Shown: positions 34,518-45,793 of the stretch, in pieces
Layout: each line of letters opens with the position of its first letter
How positions within the stretch are numbered: the first letter of the stretch is position 1
NCBI GenBank assembly: GCA_016508695.1
Contig: VNKQ01000016.1
Coordinates: forward strand, 1,240,001-1,304,000
DNA length: 64,000 nucleotides
Direction: 5' to 3'
DNA from: Hyphodiscus hymeniophilus
Taxonomy: Eukaryota; Ascomycota; Leotiomycetes; Helotiales; Hyphodiscaceae
Translations under genes and position numbers: made by a program
Notes under the pieces: generated by a model
The model's input: the letters and a program-made list of their open reading frames with translations, nothing else
Databases searched by the model: none
What the model was told of the DNA's origin: nothing

Positions 34518-36150
34518 TGGATGGCGCACTCTCTTTCGGCGGGATCAAAACGTTGTAATGCTTATGGGGCTGGAGTTACTGTGACACTAGGCGCTGGGGG
34601 GTTTGTAAAATTGTATATCAACATAGATGTGATGGATTTATACACAGCTTCGGGTGAAGCGTTGCCTCATCGGCGAGAAGATAAAATAATGATAATCATA
34701 GATTGAAAAGTTTCTGGAGCCCTTCTTCATAGACGATGACTGAAGCTGCAAAGGAGCGTTTCCGGCACTTAAACCGTAGAGTGACCAAGGTCCTTCATGG
34801 TGCATCGCTCGGCAGGATGAGCCAGCAGAACACCTTGACTCTGAGAGCCTCAACTCTGCAGAATATGATAACATGTATAATGAGGTATATAAAAACAACC
34901 ACCCACCTGTAGGCTTCCTTGGATTCTGGAAACGTAATCGTTCACGTCTTACTCGATCTCATTCGTATCCTGTTCCCTCTTCAACATTGAGCCGCTCCTT
35001 TATCTCTGGTCGTAAATCGCGACTTGCTCTGCTTCAGGCAGATAGTCTACTTCTCTCTCAAGCGAGAGAATTCTTACCCATATAAGAAGCCTCCCTCTCG
35101 CGGTGCCTGTCCCTATCTACGTCTCCGCATTCTCAGTCCTTTTCTTTGGAGGATGGAGATGCTGTAACACGATGCGGTACGGATAGCACGTGACAGCAGC
35201 GTGGGGACGTATCACGTGCGACATTGAAGAGGTTTATCGGTTGCGGGTGATGAAATTCTGATGTGGGGATAGTTCTCGAGATATAGATTCCAAAGAAAAC
35301 CCCTGGCTGACGCCACTTTGTATCCTGGACCTTACAGTATTTGCTATATCGAGAGGCTGACTAAGCTTCATGGAGAGTACGATTCACGCTCAGGTAGTTC
35401 CTTGCTATAACAGTTACCTTGTTGCCAGATGAAATGCAGTGTAGAGTGGTTGAGTTGGCGACTTGATGACTGGTAAGTCGGCCTTCCACATATCCAGATA
35501 GCTGACTGTGCTCAGTAGATAGAAGCGTGGGCAGAGACGAGTAGTAGCCTCTTTTTCCCGCAGGACGAAGGATTTGGGATGTCAGTTGCGGACCATTGCA
35601 TGAAGTGTCTGTAGGTTAACTGTCCAGCGTTTCCCGGTTTCCGACATCTAATAAATCCATCACAGGATTCGGATTTGTCTCATTCGTTTTCGTTTCTCGT
35701 TCGTGCATTCTATTCCGATCCCGTGATCTCAGCCACAACCATCGATGAAGTGAACGTCAGTACAGTAGTAACACAAACAAGCAAGTGTCAGTTAAAAACA
35801 AAGCAAAAACCCCCAACACCCGCGATAGATAAGAGAACACCTTCCCTCCCCCTGTTCATGTTGCAGCGGGGGCAGATCGTTTCGCCAAGCCAACCAGTCA
35901 ACGGGTCCCATTTCCCCACAAAGCTTGTCGTCTACGGTCTTGGACAAGGGGCCGCGCCAAGGAGTCAAGCCACTGATAAGACGGCGACATGACATTGGAC
36001 GTGGCCGACGTCGTCGAGCCGGATATCCCAACATCGCATCTTCAAGCGAGGAAGGAGAGGAATTATACCCAGTTCATTTGAGAGCATTCATTTGAGAGCA
36101 TTCCTCTTCCATCCTGGATGATAAGCACATCCAGAGTGATAGGTGGAGCG

Positions 36151-36193
36151 GACATCATCCTCATCATCGTCATCATCATCATCATCATCATCA
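36151..36193. repeat. ATC trinucleotide microsatellite
   Basis: About fourteen ATC/ATC-like units with a few interruptions. It gives spurious poly-Met or poly-Ile frames on both strands. Confidence 0.8.
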
Positions 36194-36984
36194 TCACTCG
36201 CATGTCTATCTGTATCCAGCATCTCATCTCGCATTGGGTCGAATCAGCCCAGGCCCGTATGAAGATGGTGGACAATCGATCAAACACGAATCGCTTGAGA
36301 GACCGAACTCCGGAGACATCACCATAGACTCGGAACCCCCTCTGGTTCTATTGTACAAGTACTCCTCTGTTGTAGGATGGTCAAGGTCTGTCTCATGGAA
36401 CGGACAAACCGCAAACTTTAGAACCATAACGGCAAACGGCTGCAAGCCAAAGGATATCTCTAAAGGATAGCTCTCCGCTTATCCGATACTCTAACTCTAT
36501 ACCTTCAGATGACACCAATAGTCATCCCACTAGGACAACGACCCTTCTTATGGGGAAATGATGGGGCTTTATTGAAGAAACCTCAGGGTCCAGATGCGTG
36601 TACAAGCTGTATACAGTATTTGGAAACGAGACGCGTGGGATATTTGTCTCACAAACTAGAGGGGGATGCGCCCACAGACTGTGCCTCGCCAATTCGGATA
36701 TCCCACGGCTGTGGTATGTATGCATTCTTCTTGAAGTAGAACAAACATGATGAATAACGTGGGAGCTTGGTTGTTTTGTTATCCACCCATCTCAAGTTCT
36801 CAACTGCATGCGGAACCAATGGCCCTTGCATATCCCGTCCAACCTTCCCTTCCCTTGTCCTCCCCTTGTCCCTTGGAATCTTCGACCTTGGAGTAGCCAG
36901 CCCTTGGCCCTTGGTCGATACTTCATCCGCTTTCATCCTCATCCTGGTCCCGCACCTGCCTTCAACCCGCTTCTGTCAGGCTGT

Positions 36985-37024
36985 CACTCTGCCACTCTGC
37001 CACTCTGCCACTCTGCCACTCTGC
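36985..37024. repeat. 8-bp tandem repeat, five copies
   Basis: CACTCTGC repeated five times without mismatch, about 330 bp upstream of the ammonium transporter start codon. Confidence 0.85.
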
Positions 37025-37089
37025 GCCGGCCCATCTTATTCTTACCCATTATTCAAGGATGGCCTGCTTTGCAGCGCTGCCATAGGTCC

Positions 37090-37101
37090 AGATAAGGATA
37101 A
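37090..37101 (+). promoter_or_regulatory. tandem GATA (AreA/Nit2-type) sites
   Basis: AGATAAGGATAA contains two HGATAR cores 6 bp apart, 255-265 bp upstream of the ammonium transporter ATG. Fungal ammonium permeases are classically activated by AreA/Nit2-family GATA factors on nitrogen limitation, so the placement is sensible. Binding is inferred only. Confidence 0.5.
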
Positions 37102-37355
37102 GGTGATTTGCCCATCTTTTCAAAGCTCCAAAGCTCCCGCTCATCTTTTTCAAGCTCGCCACGCTGGTCGAGCTGTCGAGGGGTTTGCATAAAGACCCCC
37201 CCGGTGCTCCCATTCTCCACCGACGCTCTTGGCGACTTCTTGAACTCTACCACCCCACTGCCGACCAGCTGGAGATCCGACAAACTCCCTTCACGAGTAA
37301 TTGAGCGCAAAACAACGCAATCCAAATACTGCGGGCTCGTGAGCGATAATTCAGC

Positions 37356-39108
37356 ATGTCAGGTACTTCAGCTGACCTTGGGCACATTGCCGGCAATGTT
37401 GGATCCCAGTACAACTTCACCACCACCGACTGGTTGGATACTGGTGACCAAGCCTGGCAATTGACGGCAGCCTCTCTGGTCGGTCTCCAGAGTATTCCTG
37501 GCCTGATGGTCATGTAAGTCATGAATTACCAATCAATCCTCTCATTCGCTTATTGATTCAATTCAGGTACGCTGGAATCATGCGAAGCAAGTGGGCGATC
37601 AACAGCGCATTTATGGCCTTCTATGGATTTGCGGCAGTCCTGATCACCTGGGTTCTTTGGGCCTATAAGATGGCCTTCGGTATATACATGCTGCCCTTCG
37701 TTGGACGACCTGGCCCGGTCGTCACGATGGCGCAAGAACTCGGGCAATCTCAATTGCCATCCACCTCGCCAGTCCTATTCCAAAACTTCCCGCTCTCGAC
37801 CATGATATATTTCCAATTTGTGTTCGCGGCCATCACTATCGTCATCATGGCTGGCTCATTCCTGGGCCGCATGAACTTCACCGCCTGGATGCTTTTCGTG
37901 CCCCTGTGGATAACCTTCTCCTACACGATCGGGGCCTACTCTATCTGGGGAGGTGGGTGGCTCTTCCAGATGGGTGTCATAGATTACTCAGGTGGCTACG
38001 TTATCCATCTGTCGTCCGGAACTGCGGGTTTCGTAGGCGCACACTGGATTGGTCCTCGCTTGGCTGCCGACCGCGAAGACTCACGCCCGAACAATATCCT
38101 CTGCGTCTTGATTGGCGCGGGAATCCTCTGGGTTGGCTGGAACGGCTTCAATGGAGGAGATCCTTATGCGGCTTCCGCAGACGCGGGCGCGGCTGTCCTC
38201 AACACCAACGTTTGTACCGCCATGTCACTCCTCTGCTGGACGGTCTGCGATATGATCTACTTCAAGAAACCATCCGTGATCGGTGCAGTACAGGGCATGA
38301 TCACCGGTCTTGTCGCCATCACTCCCTGCGCTGGTGTGGTCACGGGATGGGGCGCCATCTGCACTGGCTTCGCCTCGGGAACCATTCCTTGGCTCAGCAT
38401 GAACATCATGGGCAAGAAGGTCGCATACTTCCGCAAGATCGACGACACCCTTGGCGTATTTCATACCCACTGCGTTGCTGGATTCGTCGGCGGCTTCTGC
38501 GCTGGTTTATTTGCTACAATTGAAGGATGCGCCGCCTTTGGATTGATCAATCCTGGTGGAGCGATTGAGGGAAATGGCAAGCAAGTATGGCTACAGTACG
38601 TACATCCCCACATCTTTCCTCCCCGCGTCTTTCCTCCCCGCATCTTTCTTTCCTTCCATATCCCCCAAAACCAATCCCCAACCCGTCCTAATCCCTACCC
38701 CCCAGAATCGTCGGCGCCCTCTTCATCATCGCCTGGAACATAATCTGGACGTCCGCCATCATGTGTTTCATCAAGTACGTGTGCCGGATCCCGCTCCGCA
38801 TGACCGAGGAGCAGCTCCTGGCCGGCGACGACATGATCCACGGCGAGGCCGCCTACGTGCTGGGCCCCTGCGAGGCCCACGAGCACCTCCTCGCCGGCCA
38901 CTACATCAAGCGCTCCGAGACCGGCCCCGGCGAGCTCAGCATGGGCGGCGTCACCATGGGCCGGGATCCGCACGCCGCGCCTCACGGGATAGAGAAGAGC
39001 TCGGGGGGAGCTCGGGCCCGGATAATGGGGGCGTGGTTAAGCATGATTGAGTTTGGACGTCTGAGTTGGTGCTTTCGTGGTGCATTTAAGAGGATGTGCG
39101 ACGTTTGA
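37356..39108 (+). CDS. ammonium transporter (MEP/AMT family)
   Basis: Three exons (37356-37513, 37567-38595, 38706-39108) give 529 residues. It imports ammonium across the plasma membrane. The N-terminus is extracellular with an N-x-T sequon (YNFTTTDW). About eleven helices follow; family blocks include GLMVMYAGIMRSK (spanning intron 1), the signature DYSGGYVIHLSSGTAGFVGA, LIGAGILWVGWNGFNGGDPYAA and GVFHTHCVAGFVGGF. The cytosolic tail after CRIPLRMTEEQLLAGDD holds the usual helix ending HGEAAY. The final 60 residues are Gly/Ala-rich, then hydrophobic, unlike a typical MEP tail, so the true stop or an additional intron is uncertain. Intron 2 is a pyrimidine-rich 110 bp. Confidence 0.93.
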
Positions 39109-39670
39109 AGGGCGAAGATGGGTTTAAATAGATATACCTTTGATACATTGATACCACATAATTTGCCATGCCTAATATCCTGGCTCCTTCCCAAGACCTC
39201 CTCGACGACAATAATATCAGTATCATCCGGCCCCTTTGATTGGGAGCAAGAAAGTCATACCCGATGACTTGCTAAGCGACCATGTACTGGAAATCGCTCT
39301 TGTACCTTCATGCATGTTTTCTCCACCAGGACGAACCTGGGTTCGTCCTGGAACAGTGAGGCGACTTAGGAGGAGCCGTTTTCGACACGTGACATCACGT
39401 GCTCGGCCGTGAACGATCTCATGTCGCCGCCCCTCGAAAGGGCAGGGAATCCTCGTTGGAAGGTGAGTTTCGTATTTCCTCGCCCCACCAGCTATATTTT
39501 GAAGACATCACTTGTTACCGCGTTCAAGGCTTTGAACCTTGATGGTGGGGGGGGCGAATAGAAAATCAAGGGAAGCAAGATCCGATTGTGCGAGATGGTG
39601 GACGCTTGTCCGTGATCGAGGCTGGGAATGACATGTAAAGCGGGTACGAAAAGTCGTCTTCGTCTTTATC

Positions 39671-39709
<39 letters not shown>

Positions 39710-39915
39710 GGAGATTCAAAGCGTGATCAGATTCCATGCCTGTTAGAAATAATACATCACATCAAGATTCACGTATCCCAATTTTCGTGATAGTCATGCC
39801 GTTCACCCTCGACCCCCAATCCCAAGGCGTAAATGAATCAGACCCTTCCATCCCCCTCAACGCCTTAATCCTTGCGCGTAAACACGTTGCATCCCAGACA
39901 TGCCCTGAAATCGAC
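39109..39915. other. convergent intergenic with GA microsatellite
   Basis: 800 bp between the 3' ends of the transporter and phospholipase D genes. It contains a GA-repeat tract at about 39671-39713 and no gene. Confidence 0.5.
39671..39713. repeat. (GA)n microsatellite
   Basis: An almost uninterrupted run of GA dinucleotides with GGAGA interruptions at the right end. Confidence 0.85.
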
Positions 39916-42749
39916 CTAAGTGTAGATACTCTCCGTCCATGCGTTAACCTGTAAGCCCTTCTCTGCCATGTCTGCGTCTTTTAAGAAGTCCAACGGCATC
40001 CAAACCAAATGACCCTTGATTTGATCCAACTTCTGTCGAATCTCCTGAGGTGGTATCATACGGTCGTATATGTGACCAGCCTTAACTCCCTTGGGAGGGA
40101 GGAATCTGTCGTAGTCGTCGAATGTTTTGACTGTAAAGTGTAAGTATGCATGCAGGAAAGTGCTCAAGCATGGAAGACAAACCAAAGTCGTCAGGATCGG
40201 CATGGAACAGTTGACGGAAGATTTCTGTATTCTTGCTTGCTCGACTGGTCCACATTTCCCACAACTCATCGCTCAACGGATCGGCCACGAACTCGTAGCC
40301 CTCATGCTTATCGTGAGGGTCATTCGGAACATCAGGTGGCTGAGCGTTCGGGTCTTTAGATGCATCGAGACTTTGCGGCTCGAGTAGACCCAGATGTTCA
40401 CGCCACAGATATCTCCGGAGAGTAGCCGCATGTTGACCTGCTTCATACGGCTCGCCAGCCATCGTACTGCTGATGGTCTTTTCATCCGTCATCACGATAC
40501 TCAGCTCGGAATCGTGGATTCCGATCTGACTTCTGTCGTTCAAGTTGCTCGAGCCGCAGATCACAGTCTTGTCGTCCACAATCAAGACTTTGCCATGGAT
40601 ATAAAGCTCTTCCTGTATCCAGTTGTCCGCCTCGCCTTGGAGATCACCTTCCCATTCTTCGTCAACGAGGTTAGGTTGGTTGAGCATAGCATTCTTGGCC
40701 ACACTGTCAGTACTCTTCGGCTCACCACCCGTCCCGGTCGCTTCCTTGGCAGCCTCAAATTTGCGCTTCGCATCCGTCGACTTTTCTGTCTTCTCATCTC
40801 CGGAGTCATCGCGTGGATCGATGGCATGTTTCTTGCCCATATGCGTATCTGCGCCCTCGTCTTGATCTCTTGAACCATGGATTCCTGAATTCATGATTTC
40901 TTCAGCTTCAGCTCGCTGCACATCTTGGTATTTGACTCCGGACTCAGCTTCTTGCTTCTTGATCGCGGGAGTAACATTCAAACGATCGAAGGATCGCAGG
41001 TTGAAAAAGTATATGTGGTTTGTTGGATCAACACCTTGCGCTCTGATTTGTTCAAAAATGGAATGTTCGCCTCGACATATGGATTTGTACTGATAGTCCA
41101 TGATAGCTCGAGTACCAATGGCGGCATCGTCTCTCAGATCACCTGCAAATCCAGGGACCGATGGAATGACAGCTATGACTCGGAACTTTCTACCTTCCTT
41201 GCCAGCTCGGACGACGGCATCAACAATCGCTTTTCCGATGGTATTCTTGATTGGTGCTTGTTGATCGCCAGTTGCCGTGATGAAGAATTGGTTCTCAATG
41301 TAGACGTAGTGTTGTGCATTACGGATGAGTTCGCTGTATGCGTTTTGAATGCTGTGTTCGGTAAGAATGCCACTCGACCAGTCAGCGCTGCTCCGAACAA
41401 TCTGTGCATTAACTGTTCCTTGCTTGTCTCCGAGCGTCTTGGTGCTCAACGGACTCAACGGATGATGAATGTAATCGCCAACCGGATGTGCGGGTCTTTG
41501 GACTCCCACTAGATCCTCATTTTCGCCCGTCCTTCCCTCAATCTCCATCCAATCGTATCGCCCGTCCCGTTTGTATTTGTCGCGCTTTACGAAGTTCCAT
41601 CTCAACACGAAATGCTCAGCAATGTCATAAACACAGTCTCCAACGACTCCCATCGCAACATCGTGCCATGGCATACGCCCATATTCGGCTTTGGATAACT
41701 CATTTGCCTTCCAATCTTGAACTTTCTGGAAATCCATTACTCGATTATTATTGAAATCTTGTCCCGGCCAGATTTCGGTTGCGACGCCTTCTGGATGCAC
41801 ATCCGCGAGGGGATGTTGGTGGTTGTCCCACCTTCCAAAACAAAGATCCAGTCCACCAATGAAAGCGGTGTTGTAGTCGATGACGATAAACTTCTCGTGA
41901 TGAGCCCAATAGAAGGTCATATCTGCGGCGTTCTCGAGTACGTTGTGATCGGGATGCCGCATGACGGTGATATTGCCATGCCCTTTCGTTCCCTTGGGGC
42001 AGAGGGCTTGGAGGGCGTGTTTCGTGTGAGCAGAGTTGCAGGTGAGGGCAGCCTTGAAGAAAAGTCAGTGCGACACATTTCATGAATTCTAGAAGTGTGA
42101 GCTTACCTCAACTTCTCGGTACACAATAACATAGATCATGACTCCCTCTTCTGCCTTCCGCTTGAGGATCTGGTCCAATCGCCATTCCTGATTGTAGTAT
42201 GGGGGTCGCCGCATAAACAGTTCGGGAGAAAGCCACCAATCTGCAATGTATATGGTCTCCTTCGCGCGCTCGAGGGCAATCGATACAGCCTATCCTTAAT
42301 GAGCCAAAGGTAACATCTGTGCGTATCGTACATACCCAGTAGTAGTCCCTTCCATCGACATACCACTTGATGTTATTGCCTGGGCGCTCGGGAGCGAAAG
42401 ACTTAAATCGATGTTCTTCGGAGACCTTCGTGCGCTTTTCGTCTGTGAGTTTCTCGTGTTCTTCGTCATGGCGATGGTTAGGATTGATCTGGGGAGCGTA
42501 AACAGATGTCACATCCCCGTTCCTTTGTATCATACCAAATTTGCAAACTTCCCGATCTCATGTCTGTCTCGAGTCAGCAAGGTTCCACCATCCGAGGATT
42601 TGCGCATACTTCTTGTTGATCAAGCCAACTTTCACGTCGTAAAGCTTTGTGTCACGAAACTTCTCCCGCATATTATGGAAGGGATGCTTCAGTTTATCTT
42701 TGAGATGCTCGGGGTTTGACCCCCCATCGCTTGGGGCAGCTGTGGACAT
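39916..42749 (-). CDS. phospholipase D
   Basis: Five exons (42749-42589, 42522-42336, 42289-42107, 42052-40183, 40130-39916) join in phase to give 871 residues. The first intron has a weak GTGGAA donor and is the least certain. PLD hydrolyses phosphatidylcholine to phosphatidic acid and choline. Both HxKxxxxD catalytic motifs are present: HEKFIVIDYNTAFIGGLD near residue 210 and HGKVLIVDDKTVICGSSNLNDRS in the C-terminal half. IYIADWWLSPELFMRRPP and YVYIENQFFI are further family blocks. A charged, probably disordered insert (Asp/Glu/Lys-rich, about 100 residues) lies between the two motifs. There is no PX or PH domain, so it is a short fungal PLD distinct from Spo14. Confidence 0.93.
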
Positions 42750-43666
42750 CTTGTTGATGTCTCTGGACTTGGGACAATGTACAACGAAGAGATCCGCGCG
42801 ATCTCACGCAATCATGGGGATGCAGAGGGGGACGGAGAAAGATGGTGATAGAAAAATCAATATAGGATGAGGAGAGGCAACAGTCGGACGATGCAGATAC
42901 ATGTGGTTCTGGTTGTCGCAGAGTCTGATTGTATGTAAGCGGGGTCTAATTTGGTGTGGTGGGTGAAGGATGGAAGCCAAGCTCGGCCTTACCTTGATTG
43001 TTTGCGGCACAACAGCCTTGCGACGTCATGCCAAGGATATCAGGGACTAGTGTATTATCAGCTTATCGAAGGTCGCTTCTCCTCCTTTATTAGCCGATCT
43101 ACCCCTCCGTCCATCTATTTACTCCCGTGTTTACTTAAAAATGCCATTCGCTTCTTTACCATTTCGTCGCTGTATAATATTCTACCTGCTCCAAGTACTG
43201 CGCTCTATGTCTACCTCGCCTGCTCTGCTCTCAGCAATTCAATTTGTTTAGGCAGCATCAAATGCCTGCTAAGACTGCTTGTCCGTCCCATCTACCCAAC
43301 CGTTTGTTTGAAGATATTTACCACATGCTGCTTAGACAGGAGGAGCCTCTTTCGGGTGATGCTGCATAGTAGTGCGATGCAGATTGGTCAGACCCCATCA
43401 CTTTTGTCGGTTCTCATCATGGGCGCAATACCCCCATTACGCAAGTGCCAAATCTTTACAGCTCAGTCAAGAAATCAGAAAGTCAGGGTTTGAATTCATT
43501 ACACATAGTGTTAGGATGGCCATCGCCGAGATTATTGAAAGTTTTGTCTTGGCTATCAAGCCTCGATGGTTTAACATTTCATAGATCTTATTAAAGTACT
43601 GGCTTCTGCCCGGCAATGACATATCTACTTGGCGTTAGCTTTACTTTCCTTCAAATTCAATACCTC
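42750..43666. other. intergenic
   Basis: About 900 bp upstream of phospholipase D and downstream of the methyltransferase. A 180-codon frame at 42951-43493 has no recognisable domain and looks like chance. Confidence 0.4.
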
Positions 43667-45304
43667 TTACATCGGCCAATATGAATGAATTCTAGGATTC
43701 TTCATATCCTTCCTCACATCGGCCAGCAGTACTTCCAGCTCATCAACGGACCATCCCAAGCCACGAGTAAACAAAGCTAGGCTGAGACCTTGAAGCCCCG
43801 CGCTAATATTCTCATGTGCCCACATTCCTGAGGAAGTTAGCGCTTCCCTGTTCCTCTTGAGCCTGAAGCTTACCTAGCTCCTTATATTTCGGGTCTTTTG
43901 GCCATCTATTCATCGGCCATTTGTATTGTGTCTCCACTACTCCAACGAAACCAGTTGAGATCAGGAGGTCCTTACAGAACTTGGCACTATTCAGCGGACG
44001 TTGCAAGACCTTCGAAGCTTCAAACATGAGATCTGACCATTTTGCAAGCGGACAGTCAGGAGCCAGGGAATCATCGTCGGCTTGGATGGGGAAAAAAATG
44101 TCTACAATTTCGAGGTAGCCACCAGGCTCCAGATTACTGATGTTTGTCAGTAGGTAGTCGAACAATGGGTCAGAGTCTCCGACTCAAAACTTTGCTGGAC
44201 AAATCTTGCCCAGTCGACGATTGATCCCGTATTCATCCGACAATAAATAAAGTCAAACTTTGTGGAATATGTCCAATCAGCTTCTAGATCGTCGATGAAG
44301 AAACTCGCATTTGGTGGGACACTAAAAAAGTTAGCCAAACAAACCACTCCATGAAGAGTGCAACATCTGCTTACAATGCTGGCTGGATCGGACTTAAGTC
44401 AATACCAATAACCTTGGCCGTCAGTATCTGGTCTCGGTGTCGTTGGGATCGCTACTTACCTTGGCCTCGGGATGTTCATCAGCTGCCATGGTCAGTTCAA
44501 ATCGTCGTGACTCGCTGAAAGAATCACTGACCGAAGTCGATCGCCCAGATTCCTGTTCCAGTTCCTATGTCCAAAACCCGATGAAACTTCTTTGCTGGGC
44601 AGGTAAAGAGCTTCCCCCCGAAAGTCAAGTAGAATAAGTGATGTTGAAGGTCTGCGTCAATTTTAGGAAGCTCTCTGATCAGACATTGATGTGACCCTAC
44701 CTAAGCGGTCATTTTCGATCTTGCATTATATCAATTCAAAATACCAAGCAGTCAGTAATGGGACTCATACCTCATCATTTGGTAAGACATAGTTTTTTTC
44801 TTCCTTGTAGGCATGATAAGTGCGGCCATTCTCCACACGGTATCTCAAAATGCTTGATTCGATCGAGGTTGTAGAACTCCCAGCGTTGCTCTAGAACCAG
44901 CAATTAGAACCGCAGTGACGAGACGCTCTCTTACTGACACTGCCCAGAGCCGAATCACCGTCGTCAAAGTCTTCGTTCTAGATGAATATAGTTCAGTAAG
45001 TCGTACTGATGCTGGTTTGGGAGTGACTATCACCTCAGGAATCAGGGGCGAGTTAGCGCTAATTTCGTGAGCGCCCTGCCCGGTAATCCCCTGAGAACAA
45101 TGTCAGTGGCCTTCCCCGAAGGCGATGTAGGTGGCGTCTTTCATCAACACTCACAGTGGCATTTGATGTGTTATCGTAGATATCTTTTGACGTCGCACCC
45201 TTAAGTAAAGCATTAGTGGATATCGTTCGAGCACATTCTATGCATAGCAGTACCTCAACCAGCGATGCGGCGACTTGTGTACTCTCAGTGTTGTGTTCCT
45301 CCAT
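43667..45304 (-). CDS. LaeA-like SAM-dependent methyltransferase
   Basis: The gene is cut by about eleven introns in 1.64 kb. Supported exons include 45304-45254, 45199-45155, 45090-45034, from 44977, a 19-nt exon 44719-44701 and a 23-nt exon 44482-44460, ending at a stop at 43667; the protein is about 355 residues. A disordered acidic N-terminus leads to RYRVENGRTYHAY, NYVLPNDE and NDRLDLQHHLFYLTFGGKLF, blocks typical of fungal TAM/LaeA-like proteins. SAM motif I is VLDIGTGTGIWAIDFADEHPEA, followed by VIGIDLSPIQP; FDFIYCRMNTGSIVDWARF and NLEPGGYLEIVD complete the Rossmann fold. The substrate is unknown; relatives act in secondary metabolism or its regulation. It is divergent from a P450. Confidence 0.8.
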
Positions 45305-45793
45305 TACTGCCTAAGGTGTAGCGCAGAAACGTTGAGAAGCGTTCGCAGGTGCCGTCACTTGATGGGATAGCCAACTTTATAATTCAATCTAGACTTCTAC
45401 GTCGTACACAGAAATGAGGAGTCTACAATCACTAGGTTGTGCGAGTGTAAACCATGCATTTCCTAGGAGGCGGGTATACCCTTCCTACTCAAATTACTTC
45501 GATCGGTTGGCACGATGTGACAATAATGGGCAGTCCGACAGGGCCCCTAGTGGGATCGGACCAGTCGAAAGGGGTGTCAAGAGTCGGACATTCACTGAGT
45601 ATGGTCTGCGTCCGCCCCCTGCACCCGACACGGAAGCACAGGTACTACGATAGGGTAGTATTGCACAGTGAATCAGTGCGTATCTCGCACATCTACAATT
45701 GTCGGTGAAGTCAACCACAGCAAAAATAACTTCCTCATATTCTCGCCTGCTCCTCACCTTCTTTCCCCCTGAAATCTGGTGTCGCACCAAAGC
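45305..45793. other. methyltransferase/P450 divergent promoter
   Basis: 489 bp between the two start codons, suggesting shared control. No specific site could be assigned. Confidence 0.5.

Larger units (their letters stand above)
34518..37355. other. long intergenic region upstream of ammonium transporter
   Basis: 2.8 kb with no convincing gene. It holds an ATC microsatellite (about 36151-36193), an 8-bp tandem array (36985-37024) and scattered GATA motifs, including a close pair at 37091-37100. Open frames across the microsatellite are low-complexity artefacts. Confidence 0.45.

Noticed and set aside
36063..36327. Poly-Met and poly-Ile frames on both strands
   Set aside because: They are products of the ATC microsatellite.
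38556..39050. 164-codon Arg/His-rich frame and a 96-codon minus-strand frame
   Set aside because: Both are GC-rich shadows of the last ammonium transporter exon.
42951..43493. 180-codon plus-strand frame
   Set aside because: Irregular hydrophobic/Cys-rich composition without family resemblance; it sits in an intergenic region.
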